Source: DATEOR01 sp963766725 (GTDB lineage: Bacteria > Actinomycetota > Thermoleophilia > Gaiellales > Gaiellaceae). Taken from it: 64,000 bases of DNA. Positions 17,089 through 24,957 of this stretch are shown here, one piece after another. The position numbers and the translations under genes are program-made. Within the stretch, counting starts at the first letter, position 1, and each line of letters begins with the position of its first letter. The notes under the pieces were generated by a model. That model saw only the letters and a program-made list of their open reading frames with translations. It made no database searches and was not told the origin of the DNA. The DNA lies in assembly GCA_963766725.1 (NCBI GenBank), contig CAVYBK010000001.1, positions 62,001-126,000 on the forward strand, in the 5' to 3' direction.

Positions 17089-17520
17089 ATGGATCGCGAC
17101 CCCCGCGAGAACGGCGACGGCGTCGTCGCACTCACCATCCCTGCGCGCGCCGAGTACATCGCGCTCTGCCGCCTCGCGCTCACGGGCATCGCGCGCACCC
17201 GGGCTCTACAGGAGGACGTGGTCGCCGACCTGAAGCTCGCCCTGACGGAGGCCTGCTCGAACTCGGTCCGCCACGCCTACGAGGAAGGGCGGGACGGGAT
17301 CGTCGAGGTGTCCTACCGGCTCGCCGAGGACCGGATCGTGGTCGAGGTGACCGACGACGGAGCCGGCTTCGACCCCGCCGTGCTCGAGCGCGCGCAGCAG
17401 GAGCTCGACGAGGGCGGGCTCGGCATCGCGATCATCCGGGCGGTCACCGACGAGCTCGACATCGGGCCGAACCCAAACGGCGGAGGCTCGCGTCTCCGCT
17501 TCGCGAAGTACCTCAACTGA
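17089..17520 (+). CDS. RsbW-like ATP-binding protein (anti-sigma factor type kinase)
   Basis: A 143-residue GHKL ATPase domain alone, of the HATPase_c_2 group to which anti-sigma factors RsbW/SpoIIAB belong. The N-box is ALTEACSNSVRHAY and the G-boxes are VTDDGAGFDP and GGLGIAIIRAVTDEL, so ATP binding should be intact. The ATG at 17089 is chosen; a longer frame begins at 17065 but overlaps a promoter-like sequence. No anti-anti-sigma or sigma gene is adjacent, so the partner is unknown. Such domains also occur in PP2C-type partner switches. Confidence 0.85.
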   Translation: MDRDPRENGDGVVALTIPARAEYIALCRLALTGIARTRALQEDVVADLKLALTEACSNSVRHAYEEGRDGIVEVSYRLAEDRIVVEVTDDGAGFDPAVLERAQQELDEGGLGIAIIRAVTDELDIGPNPNGGGSRLRFAKYLN

Positions 17521-17537
17521 TCCGCCGAGCGCGCCGA

Positions 17538-17543
17538 TATCCT
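17538..17543 (+). promoter_or_regulatory. Candidate -10 (TATCCT)
   Basis: Ends eight bases before the GTG of the TreT gene at 17552, within the 31-base gap after the RsbW-like gene. Confidence 0.4.
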
Positions 17544-17551
17544 GCGGCGCC

Positions 17552-18835
17552 GTGGAACTTCAGCAGGTAAACGTCGGCCACAAGTCCCTGGCGGACTACG
17601 CGACAATCGTCAGCCGGGGGCTGATGGAGCAGCTGAAGGCGCTCGCCGAGCCGCTCGCGGGCAAGCGCGTCCTTCATCTCTCCGCGACGGCTTTCGGCGG
17701 CGGCGTCGCCGAGATCCTCTACACGCTCGTCCCGCTCATGCGCGACGCGGGCCTCGACACCGAGTGGCGCGTCATCTACGGCCAGGACGAGTTCTTCGAC
17801 GTCACGAAGGCGATCCACAACGCCCTCCAGGGCGCGCCGCGCTCGCTCTCGGACGAGGAGAAGGAGATCTTCCGCCGCTACAACCTCGGCAACGCCGAGG
17901 CGCTCACGGACTCCTTCGACTACGTGATCGTCCACGACCCGCAGCCGGCCGGCATGATCGACCACGCGCGCGCCTGCGGCCGCCACTGGATCTGGCGCTG
18001 CCACATCGACCTCTCGACGCCGAACGAGGACGTCCTCGACTTCCTCCTCCCGTGGCTTCACTCCTACGACTCGATGGTGTTCCACCGCGAGGAGTACGTG
18101 CCGCGCCACGAAGGCCTGCCGCCCGCGTACATCTGGCCGCCGGCGATCGACCCGCTGACGCCGAAGAACATGGCGCTCTCGCCCGAGGACGCGTCCTACA
18201 TCGTCGACCAGTTCGGGATCGACGTCGACCGCCCGCTCGTCACCCAGGTGTCCAGGTTCGACCCGTGGAAGGACCCGCTCGGCGTCATCGAAGCGTGGCG
18301 AACCTTGCGGGAGAGCCACCCGCGCACGCAGCTCGCCCTCGTCGGCTCGATGGCGCACGACGACCCGGAGGGGTGGGACTACTACAACCAGACGGTGGCC
18401 GCGGCGGGCGGCGACCCGGACGTCTTCATCCTCTCCAACCTGAACAACGTCGGATCGGTCGAGGTGAACGCGTTCCAGGTGCACTCGGAGGCTCTCGTGC
18501 AGAAGTCCATCAAGGAGGGCTTCGGGCTCACGGTCACCGAGGCGCTCTGGAAGGCGAGGCCGATGGTCGCCGGGCGTGCGGGCGGGATCGTCGATCAGAT
18601 CCAGGACGGCGAGACGGGCTTTCTCGTCGCTTCCGTCGCGGAGTGTGCGCAGGCGCTGCAGTCGATCCTCGACGATCCGCCGGAAGCGCGCCAGATGGCG
18701 CTTCGCGGCAAGGAGTACGTGCGACGCAACTTCCTCTCGCCGCGGCTCCTGCGGGACTGGCTCGCGCTTTTCAACCGTCTCGACGGAAACGATCTCGGCG
18801 GCGCCGAGCTCGTGACCGCATCGACGACGGTCTAG
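17552..18835 (+). CDS. treT: GT4 glycosyltransferase, trehalose synthase TreT type
   Basis: A 427-residue GT-B glycosyltransferase with the TreT features LSATAFGGGVAEILYTLVPLMRDAG near the N-terminus, VIVHDPQPAGM, WRCHIDLSTPN, and in the C-terminal lobe VSRFDPWKDPLGVIEAW and QKSIKEGFGLTVTEALWKARP with the GT4 E-x7-E-type site. TreT makes trehalose from NDP-glucose and glucose in one reversible step. The next gene encodes OtsA, supporting a trehalose role. The GTG start at 17552 follows TATCCT by eight bases. Specificity for trehalose is inferred from similarity and neighbour. Confidence 0.8.
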   Translation: MELQQVNVGHKSLADYATIVSRGLMEQLKALAEPLAGKRVLHLSATAFGGGVAEILYTLVPLMRDAGLDTEWRVIYGQDEFFDVTKAIHNALQGAPRSLSDEEKEIFRRYNLGNAEALTDSFDYVIVHDPQPAGMIDHARACGRHWIWRCHIDLSTPNEDVLDFLLPWLHSYDSMVFHREEYVPRHEGLPPAYIWPPAIDPLTPKNMALSPEDASYIVDQFGIDVDRPLVTQVSRFDPWKDPLGVIEAWRTLRESHPRTQLALVGSMAHDDPEGWDYYNQTVAAAGGDPDVFILSNLNNVGSVEVNAFQVHSEALVQKSIKEGFGLTVTEALWKARPMVAGRAGGIVDQIQDGETGFLVASVAECAQALQSILDDPPEARQMALRGKEYVRRNFLSPRLLRDWLALFNRLDGNDLGGAELVTASTTV

Positions 18836-18850
18836 TCCCATAGCCGCCGG

Positions 18851-18856
18851 TAGGGT
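18851..18856 (+). promoter_or_regulatory. Candidate -10 (TAGGGT), leaderless start
   Basis: Ends six bases before the otsA ATG at 18863. No ribosome-binding site is present. Confidence 0.45.
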
Positions 18857-18862
18857 GTCCCC

Positions 18863-20348
18863 ATGGCGGGTCGGCGCAAGCTCATCGTCGTTGCCAACCG
18901 GGCTCCCGTCACGTTTTCACGTGAAACCGACGGCACGCGCACCGCGCGCAGGGGCGGTGGCGGCCTCGTGACCGCCCTGCGGAGCCTCATCACGCGACCA
19001 GGACGTGACCTGGGTCGCAAGCGCGATGAGCGCCGAGGACCACGTCGTGGCGGCCGAGGCCGGCTCCGAGCCCGTGGAAGAGGCGGCGGGCGACGGCTCC
19101 CCCTACCGGCTCCGGCTGGTCTCGCACGACCCGCAGGCCTACGACCTGTACTACAACGTCGTCTCGAACCCGGTGCTCTGGTTCGCGCAGCACTACCTCT
19201 GGGGCCTCGTCGAGGCCCCAGACATCGACAACGGGCTCCACCTCGCGTGGTCGGAGGGCTATCTGGCCGTCAACCACAGGTTCGCGGACGCGGTCGTCGA
19301 GGAGCTCGCGCGCGAGCCGGATGCGGACGTCTTCTTCCACGACTACCACCTCTATGTGACGCCCGGTCTCGTGCGGGAGCGCGTGCCGGACGCGACGATG
19401 AGCCACTTCGTGCACATCCCGTGGCCGCAGCCAGACTACTGGCGTGTGCTTCCGGAGAGCATTCGCCGCGCCGTGCACGAAGGGATGCTCGCCAACGACC
19501 TCGTCAGCTTCCACACCGAGCGCTGGTGCCGGAACTTCCTGCGCTGCTGCGAGGACGTGCTCGGCGCGAAGAGCGACTTCAGCGCCGGCCGGGTCACGTA
19601 CGAGGGCCGCACCGTCGCCGTCCACCCGCGTCCCATCTCCGTCGACCCTGCGGAGTTCGCCGACCTTGCGGAGAGCGAGCGCGTGCGCAAAGAGGAGGCG
19701 AAGCTCGAGGCCGAGCGCCCGGAGCTCCTGATCGTCCGGGTGGACCGCACTGATCCGTCCAAGAACATCGTTCGCGGCTTCCGCGCCTACGAGCTGCTCC
19801 TGGAGGACCATCCCGAGCTGCACGGCCGCGTAGGGATGCTCGCGCTCCTCGACCCGTCGCGCCAGGACATTCCCGAGTACTCCGAGTACCTGGGCGCGAT
19901 CCAGCGCGCCGCGCGCGTGGTCAACGACCGCTTCCGCATCGAGGGCTGGCTTCCGCTCGAGGTCCGGATCGAGGACAACTTCCACCAGGCCGTCGCCGCG
20001 TACAAGCAGTACGACGTCCTGCTCGTGAACGCCATCTTCGACGGCATGAACCTCGTCGCCAAGGAGGCGCCCCTCGTGAACGCTCGCGACGGTGTCCTCG
20101 TCCTCTCGGAGAACGCGGGCGCCCACGACGAGCTCGGCGAATGGGCGCTCACCGTGAACCCGTTCGACCTGTCCGGCCAGGCGAGGGCGCTCTACGAGGC
20201 GCTGACCATGGGCGAGGACGAGCGGCGGCGGCGGCTCGGCGCGATCCAGGCCCAGGTCGGAGAGCACGACATCGCCGCCTGGATCGATGCGCAGCTCGCC
20301 GACCTCGACGCCGTCGAGCACGGGTCGGGAACTAGACTCTCTGTCTGA
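18863..20348 (+). CDS. otsA: Alpha,alpha-trehalose-phosphate synthase OtsA, frameshifted
   Basis: A GT20 enzyme making trehalose-6-phosphate from UDP/GDP-glucose and glucose-6-phosphate. The first 43 codons from ATG 18863 give LIVVANRAPVTFSR and RRGGGGLVTALRSLIT, the N-terminal glycine loop. The rest, including VTWVASAMS, FFHDYHLYVTPGLVRER, MSHFVHIPWPQPDYWRVLP and NAIFDGMNLVAKEAPLVN, is in the next frame. The switch falls at 18992-18998 in ACGCGACC; a missing CG dinucleotide would restore LITRDQDVTW. TAGGGT lies six bases before the ATG. No OtsB phosphatase is in the window. This is either an assembly error or a recent mutation; the downstream frame is otherwise perfect. Confidence 0.85.
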
Positions 20349-20349
20349 A

Positions 20350-20799
20350 ATGCCTGGAAATCAGGGTCTAAGCCACGTCGACGCCGAGGGCAGCGTCCAC
20401 ATGGTCGACGTGGGCGGCAAGCCCCACGAGCGCCGTCGCGCGGTGGCGTCCGGCCGGGTGGCGATGAGCCCCGAGACGGCAACGGCGCTGCGCTCGCTTC
20501 CGAAGGGTGACGCCCTCGCAACAGCACAGCTCGCCGGGATCATGGCCGCCAAGCGGACCTCGGAGCTCGTTCCGCTCTGCCACCCGCTTCCGTTGACGAG
20601 CATCGGCGTCGAGCTCGAGGTGGGCGAGGGCGGGGTGGAGATCGTCGCCACCGTCGAGACAACCGCGCAGACCGGCGTGGAGATGGAAGCCCTGACTGCG
20701 GTGAGCGTCGCGGCTCTAACGGTCTACGACATGGCCAAGGCAGTCGACCGCGACATGACGATCGAGGACGTCAGGCTCCTCGAGAAGACGAAGGGGTGA
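20350..20799 (+). CDS. moaC: Cyclic pyranopterin monophosphate synthase MoaC
   Basis: A 149-residue MoaC, which with MoaA converts GTP to cyclic pyranopterin monophosphate, the first step of molybdenum cofactor synthesis. Family blocks are LSHVDAEGSVHMVDVGGKP, KGDALATAQLAGIMAAKRTSELVPLCHPLPLT and TGVEMEALTAVSVAALTVYDM, with the active-site lysine and histidines in place and a normal C-terminal KTKG. The ATG at 20350 fits the family start; TAGACT lies 11 bases before it. It overlaps the next gene (GTGA). Confidence 0.95.
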   Translation: MPGNQGLSHVDAEGSVHMVDVGGKPHERRRAVASGRVAMSPETATALRSLPKGDALATAQLAGIMAAKRTSELVPLCHPLPLTSIGVELEVGEGGVEIVATVETTAQTGVEMEALTAVSVAALTVYDMAKAVDRDMTIEDVRLLEKTKG

Positions 20800-21275
20800 G
20801 AGCGGCCGTGCTCACGGTCTCCGACGGCGTCTCCGCGGGAGAGCGGGAGGACGAGAGCGGGGACCTGCTCGCCGGGGCTCTCGCCGAGAACGGGTGGGAG
20901 GTCGAGCGCCGGACGGTTCCCGACGATCGCGACGAGATCGCCACGGCTCTTCGCGAGCTGGCCGGGACGAGCGCGCTCGTGCTCACGACCGGGGGCACTG
21001 GGTTCGGTCCGCGCGATGTGACGCCGGAGGCGACCGCGGAGGTCGTCGAGCGCGGGGCGCCGGGGATCGCCGAGGCCGTGCGGGCGGACGCCGTCGCCAG
21101 GACTCCGCACGGGATGCTCTCCCGAGGCACCGCCGGCATCGTCGGCTCGACGCTCGTCGTCAACCTTCCGGGCTCTCCGGGTGCGTGCCGCGACGGTTGG
21201 GCCGTGCTCGCGCCCGCGGTCGGCCATGCCGTCAAGCTGTTGGCAGCGGAGACAACGGAGCATCGCCAGACGTGA
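20796..21275 (+). CDS. moaB: Molybdenum cofactor biosynthesis protein MogA/MoaB type
   Basis: A 159-residue molybdopterin adenylyltransferase-type domain. VLTVSDGVSAGEREDESGDLL begins the protein, LVLTTGGTGFGPRDVTPEAT is the MPT-binding signature and LSRGTAGIVGSTLVVNLPGSPGA closes the site. It acts between MoaE/MoaD and MoeA. The GTG start at 20796 overlaps the moaC TGA and its own stop overlaps the prenyltransferase GTG, so moaC, this gene and the next form one operon. MogA and MoaB cannot be separated by eye. Confidence 0.93.
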   Translation: MRAAVLTVSDGVSAGEREDESGDLLAGALAENGWEVERRTVPDDRDEIATALRELAGTSALVLTTGGTGFGPRDVTPEATAEVVERGAPGIAEAVRADAVARTPHGMLSRGTAGIVGSTLVVNLPGSPGACRDGWAVLAPAVGHAVKLLAAETTEHRQT

Positions 21276-22135
21276 CCGAGGCAGCGCTCCGCTACCCGCG
21301 GCTCTTCGCCTCGCTGGTGAAGATCGAGCACACGATCTTCGCGCTTCCGTTCGCCTACATCGGCGCGTTCCTCGCGGTCGACGGGGTCCCGAGCGCATAT
21401 GACCTTCTCTGGATCACCGTGGCCATGCTCGGAGCCCGGAGCCTCGCGATGGCGCTCAACCGGCTCATCGACGCGCGCATCGACGCCCGGAACCCGCGCA
21501 CGGCGGGAAGGGAGCTCCCGCGCGGCGCCCTCACGCCTCCGCAGGTCGTTCTCTTCTGCGTACTCTCGCTCGCCGTCTTCCTCGTGGCCGTCTTCCAGCT
21601 CGCGCCGATAGTCCACTGGCTCTGGCCGATCCCGGTCGCCGGCTTCGTGCTCTACCCCTATCTGAAGCGCTGGAGCGCGTTCTCCCACTTCTGGCTCGGC
21701 GCCGTGGACGGGCTCGCGCCGCTCGGTGCCTGGGCCGCGATCACGAACACGCTTCCATGGGAGGCCTGGGCGCTCGGCGGCGCCGTCGCTCTCTGGGTCG
21801 CGGGCTTCGACCTCCTCTACGCGCTCTTCGACCTCGACGTCGACCGCGCCCAGGGACTGCACTCCGTGCCGGCCCGCTACGGCGTCCCGGCTGCCTTCTG
21901 GGGGGCGCGCGCCTGCCACGCCCTCACGGTTCTCCTCCTCGTCCTGACCGGCCTCGGCCTGCCGGTCGGCGCGTTCTACTGGACGGGCGTCGCCGCTGTG
22001 GCCGCGCTCCTCGTCTACGAGCACTCGCTCGTCTCGCCGCGCGACTGGAAACGGCTCGACATGGCGTTCTTCACGATGAACGGCGTCATCAGCGTGACGT
22101 TCTTCGCCTTCGTCCTCCTGGACGTGCTGGTGTGA
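21272..22135 (+). CDS. UbiA-family prenyltransferase (MqnP-like)
   Basis: A 287-residue polytopic prenyltransferase with the two Asp-rich motifs of the family: NRLIDARIDARNPRTAGRELP in the first cytosolic loop and DLLYALFDLDVDRAQGLHS in the second. The NPRTAGRELPRG extension is characteristic of 4-hydroxybenzoate-type enzymes and of MqnP in the futalosine menaquinone route; the neighbours (cytochrome c and haem genes, complex I elsewhere) fit a quinone role. The GTG at 21272 overlaps the preceding stop and gives a short N-terminus before the first helix. Acceptor substrate is inferred. Confidence 0.87.
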   Translation: MTEAALRYPRLFASLVKIEHTIFALPFAYIGAFLAVDGVPSAYDLLWITVAMLGARSLAMALNRLIDARIDARNPRTAGRELPRGALTPPQVVLFCVLSLAVFLVAVFQLAPIVHWLWPIPVAGFVLYPYLKRWSAFSHFWLGAVDGLAPLGAWAAITNTLPWEAWALGGAVALWVAGFDLLYALFDLDVDRAQGLHSVPARYGVPAAFWGARACHALTVLLLVLTGLGLPVGAFYWTGVAAVAALLVYEHSLVSPRDWKRLDMAFFTMNGVISVTFFAFVLLDVLV

Positions 22136-22716
22136 TTCAGGCGCGGGATCTCGGACGGCGGTTCGGCTCGAAGCGGGTCATTCGCGACCTCGACCTCGAG
22201 GTGCGGGCCGGCGAGCTTCTCCTCGTCACGGGCCCGAACGGCTCGGGGAAGTCGACGCTCCTCGCGCTCATGGCCGGCCTCCTCGCGCCGACGGAGGGCG
22301 AGATCGAAGTCGACCTCCCGCGTGGGCGGATCGGCTACCTCGCACACGAGGCTCTGGTCTACAAGGAGCTGACCGCGCTCGAGAACCTCGACCTGTACGG
22401 GCGGCTCTACCACGTGGCCGAGCGACGAGAGACGATCGGGGCGCTTCTCGAGCGCTTCGGGCTCTGGGAGGTACGGCACCAGCGCGTCGGCTCGTTCTCC
22501 CGCGGGATGCAACAGCGGCTCGCGCTTTGCCGCGTCCTTCTCCACGGGCCCGAGCTCCTGCTTCTGGACGAGCCGTACTCCGGCCTCGACGCTTCCGCCC
22601 GGAGCCTGGTCGACGACGTGCTCGCCGAGGCCGCAGGCGCGAAGACGCTCGTCGTCGCCAGCCACGAGCCCGAGCATGTGCGCCCGCTCGCGACGCAGGC
22701 GCTCGCCCTCGCATGA
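22132..22716 (+). CDS. ccmA: Haem exporter ATP-binding protein CcmA
   Basis: A 194-residue ABC ATPase with Walker A GPNGSGKST, signature FSRGMQQRLALCRVLL and Walker B LLLLDEPYSGLD, and the His switch in VVASHEPEH. It is shorter than most ABC ATPases, as CcmA is, and is followed immediately by CcmB and CcmC, which decides the assignment. The GTG at 22132 overlaps the UbiA stop. CcmAB acts in release of the holo-chaperone during cytochrome c maturation. Confidence 0.9.
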   Translation: MIQARDLGRRFGSKRVIRDLDLEVRAGELLLVTGPNGSGKSTLLALMAGLLAPTEGEIEVDLPRGRIGYLAHEALVYKELTALENLDLYGRLYHVAERRETIGALLERFGLWEVRHQRVGSFSRGMQQRLALCRVLLHGPELLLLDEPYSGLDASARSLVDDVLAEAAGAKTLVVASHEPEHVRPLATQALALA

Positions 22717-23351
22717 CCTACTTCGCCGACGTCGCCGCCCTCGCGCGTAAGGACATCCTCCTCGAGCTGCGCTCGCGGGACACCCTGCCGGCGATGCTCC
22801 TCTTCGTCGTCTCCGCGCTCGTCGTGTTCCACTTCTCGCTGCCCTCGGATGCCTCCGCGACGGCCTCGACGGGGCTCCTCTGGATCGCGCTTCTCTTCAC
22901 CGCGCTCCTCGGACTCGGGCGCGCCTTCACGGCCGAGCGGGAGCAGCGCGTGCTCGACGGTCTCGTTCTCGCTCCATGCGACCGAAGCGCGATCTGGCTC
23001 GCCAAGAGCCTCGGCGTGCTGGTGTTTCTCGGAGTGGCGGAGGTCGTCGCCCTCCCCGCGTACGCCCTCTTCTTCGAGCCCGTCGGCTGGGAGCTCGTTG
23101 CCGCCGTCCTCCTCGCGGACCTCGGGCTCGCCGCCGTCGGGACACTGCTCGCCGCGATGGCCGCCGCCAGCCGGGCGCGGGAGCTCCTGCTGCCGCTGCT
23201 CTTCCTGCCGCTGGTCATCCCGGTCGTCGTCGGCGGAGTCGGGGCGACCGTGGTCGACGACCCCGGGCGCTACCTCGGCTTCCTCGCTCTCTACGACCTG
23301 ATATTTGCGATTCTTTCCTGGGCGAGCTTTGAGTATGTCGTTGCGGAATAA
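22713..23351 (+). CDS. ccmB: Haem exporter membrane protein CcmB
   Basis: A 212-residue protein with six hydrophobic segments and the CcmB start RKDILLELRSRDTLPAMLLF, which resembles the family consensus, and FTAEREQRVLDGLVLAPCDRSAIWLAK in the first cytosolic loop. The ATG at 22713 overlaps the ccmA TGA. Its 3' end overlaps the ccmC start by 17 bases. It is the permease partner of CcmA. Confidence 0.92.
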   Translation: MTYFADVAALARKDILLELRSRDTLPAMLLFVVSALVVFHFSLPSDASATASTGLLWIALLFTALLGLGRAFTAEREQRVLDGLVLAPCDRSAIWLAKSLGVLVFLGVAEVVALPAYALFFEPVGWELVAAVLLADLGLAAVGTLLAAMAAASRARELLLPLLFLPLVIPVVVGGVGATVVDDPGRYLGFLALYDLIFAILSWASFEYVVAE

Positions 23352-24018
23352 CCGGGCCGTGCTGCTCGCCGCGGCAGCCTCCGTGCTGCTCGTGGCAGGT
23401 CTCACGCTGGCTCTCTTCTGGGCTCCCGAAGACGCGGACCAGGGCTTCAGCCAGCGCATCTTCTACGTCCACGTCCCCATCGCGCTGACCGCGTACGCGT
23501 GCTTCGGCTGGGGCGCGTGGAAGGCGCTCCGGCTCCTCTGGACGCGGGAGTCGCGCTACGACCTCGAGAGCTACACCGCGGTGCACATGGGTGTCATCTT
23601 CGGGATCCTGACCCTCGTCACCGGCTCCATCTGGGCCAAGATCTCCTGGGGGGTCTGGTGGACGTGGAGCGAGCGGCAGCTGACGCTGTTTCTCGTCCTC
23701 TTCCTCTTCTACTGCGCGTACTTCATGCTCCGTTTCTCCGTCGAGTCGGGGCCGCGCCGCGCGAACCTGTCGGCGGTCTACGCGCTCTTCGGCGTCGCGC
23801 TGATCCCGGTCAGCTTCCTCGCCATTCGGCTGGCCGAGAACTTCATCCATCCCGTCGTCTTCACGCGCGACGGGCCGCAAATGTCGGGAAGCATGTTCTT
23901 CGTCTTCTGCGTCTGCCTCGCCGCGATGCTCGGCCTCTTCGCCTCGCTCTACACGAACGAGCTCACGGGGAAGCGGCTCGACGCACGGCTCCGCGAGCTG
24001 CGAGAGGCACTCGAATGA
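23335..24018 (+). CDS. ccmC: Haem handling protein CcmC
   Basis: A 227-residue six-helix protein of the haem-handling family. The tryptophan-rich loop ISWGVWWTWSERQLT is the WWD-type motif that binds haem, and the conserved histidines are in FYVHVPIAL and NFIHPVVF. It presents haem to CcmE. The ATG at 23335 is taken since the helix start and family length fit; it lies inside the end of ccmB. The stop overlaps the ATG of the ccmD-like gene. Confidence 0.92.
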   Translation: MSLRNNRAVLLAAAASVLLVAGLTLALFWAPEDADQGFSQRIFYVHVPIALTAYACFGWGAWKALRLLWTRESRYDLESYTAVHMGVIFGILTLVTGSIWAKISWGVWWTWSERQLTLFLVLFLFYCAYFMLRFSVESGPRRANLSAVYALFGVALIPVSFLAIRLAENFIHPVVFTRDGPQMSGSMFFVFCVCLAAMLGLFASLYTNELTGKRLDARLRELREALE

Positions 24019-24167
24019 CGACCTCCGAGAAGTACGTCACCGCCGCCTACCTCGTCGTCCTCGCGGTCGTCCTCCTCTACGTGATCCTCTACTCGTTCAA
24101 GCTCTCGCGGCTCGAGCGCGAGGTGGCCGAATTGACCGAGCTCGCGCAGCGGCGCAGGGCGGCCTGA
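24015..24167 (+). CDS. ccmD: Small membrane protein, CcmD-like
   Basis: A 50-residue protein with a single transmembrane helix (about residues 9-28: AAYLVVLAVVLLYVILYSF) followed by a charged amphipathic helix, the layout of CcmD, which stabilises the CcmABC complex. It starts at ATG 24015 overlapping the ccmC stop and its TGA overlaps the next ATG (TGATG). Sequence identity of CcmD proteins is low, so the name rests on size, topology and position. Confidence 0.8.
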   Translation: MTTSEKYVTAAYLVVLAVVLLYVILYSFKLSRLEREVAELTELAQRRRAA

Positions 24168-24955
24168 TGGGCGAGCTGGCGGTGATCCTCGTCTGGCCTG
24201 CGCTCGCGGGCTACCTGGAGGCGGCGGTCGCCTATGTCGGCGACGGAGTGAGGCCCGGGCGGCTCTCGCGCTTCGCGATCTGGGGGGTCCGAATCGGCTG
24301 GCTGGCGCAGACTGCGCTCCTGGTCGTGCAGGCGACCCGCGCCGAGGGCTTCCCGTGGGGAACCTGGGCCGGCTCCCTCAACCTCTTCGTCTGGCTCGTC
24401 GTCGGTGCCTACCTCATCTGGGGTTGCCGGGCGCCCTTCCGCCTGCTCGGCCTGGTCGTCATGCCGCTTGCGGCGGCGCTCTTCACGGTCGCCTGGCTCA
24501 GCGGCGGGGCGGGGGACGAGGGCCGCAGCGAGCTCGGCGACATCTTCCTCGCCTTCCACGTCGGGCTGATCCTCGCGGCTTTCGCGGGCTTCACCCTCGC
24601 TGCCGGCCTCGCCGGCCTCTACCTCTGGCAGGAGCGGCGGCTGAAGAGCCACGCGCCCGGAGTCCTGCGCCAGCGTGCGCCCTCGCAGCTCGCGCTCGAC
24701 ACCCTCACCGGCCGGACGATTCTCGTCGCGCTGCCGGCACTGACTCTCGGGCTCGCGGTCGGCCTGGCCCGGCTCGGCTCGGAGGGCGGCGGATTCGACG
24801 CCGTCATGGCCGTCGCGCTGCTCACCTGGGTGGCCTACGCTGCCTTCCTGTTCCTCCGCTACGAAGCGGGCTGGCGCGGCCGCCGCACGGCGTACCTCGC
24901 GCTCGCCGCCTTTGCCCTCGTCGCCGTCGCCCTCGTCCCGGTGGCCCACTTCTAG
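24167..24955 (+). CDS. Cytochrome c assembly family protein (HemX/CcsA-like)
   Basis: A 262-residue membrane protein with about eight helices. PWGTWAGSLNLFVWLVVGAYLIW is the tryptophan-rich stretch of the cytochrome c assembly fold and conserved histidines lie in FLAFHVGLILAAFAGF and near the C-terminus (PVAHF). Position directly before hemA-hemC-hemD matches HemX of Firmicutes, while position after ccmD also fits a CcmF/CcsA relative. It lacks the length of CcmF. Either a regulator of HemA level or a haem-delivery protein; the sequence does not decide. Confidence 0.82.
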   Translation: MGELAVILVWPALAGYLEAAVAYVGDGVRPGRLSRFAIWGVRIGWLAQTALLVVQATRAEGFPWGTWAGSLNLFVWLVVGAYLIWGCRAPFRLLGLVVMPLAAALFTVAWLSGGAGDEGRSELGDIFLAFHVGLILAAFAGFTLAAGLAGLYLWQERRLKSHAPGVLRQRAPSQLALDTLTGRTILVALPALTLGLAVGLARLGSEGGGFDAVMAVALLTWVAYAAFLFLRYEAGWRGRRTAYLALAAFALVAVALVPVAHF

Positions 24956-24957
24956 CC

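Noticed and set aside
16161..17520. A restriction-modification system
   Set aside because: Only the methyltransferase is present; the next gene is an RsbW-like ATPase and no endonuclease-like protein lies nearby.
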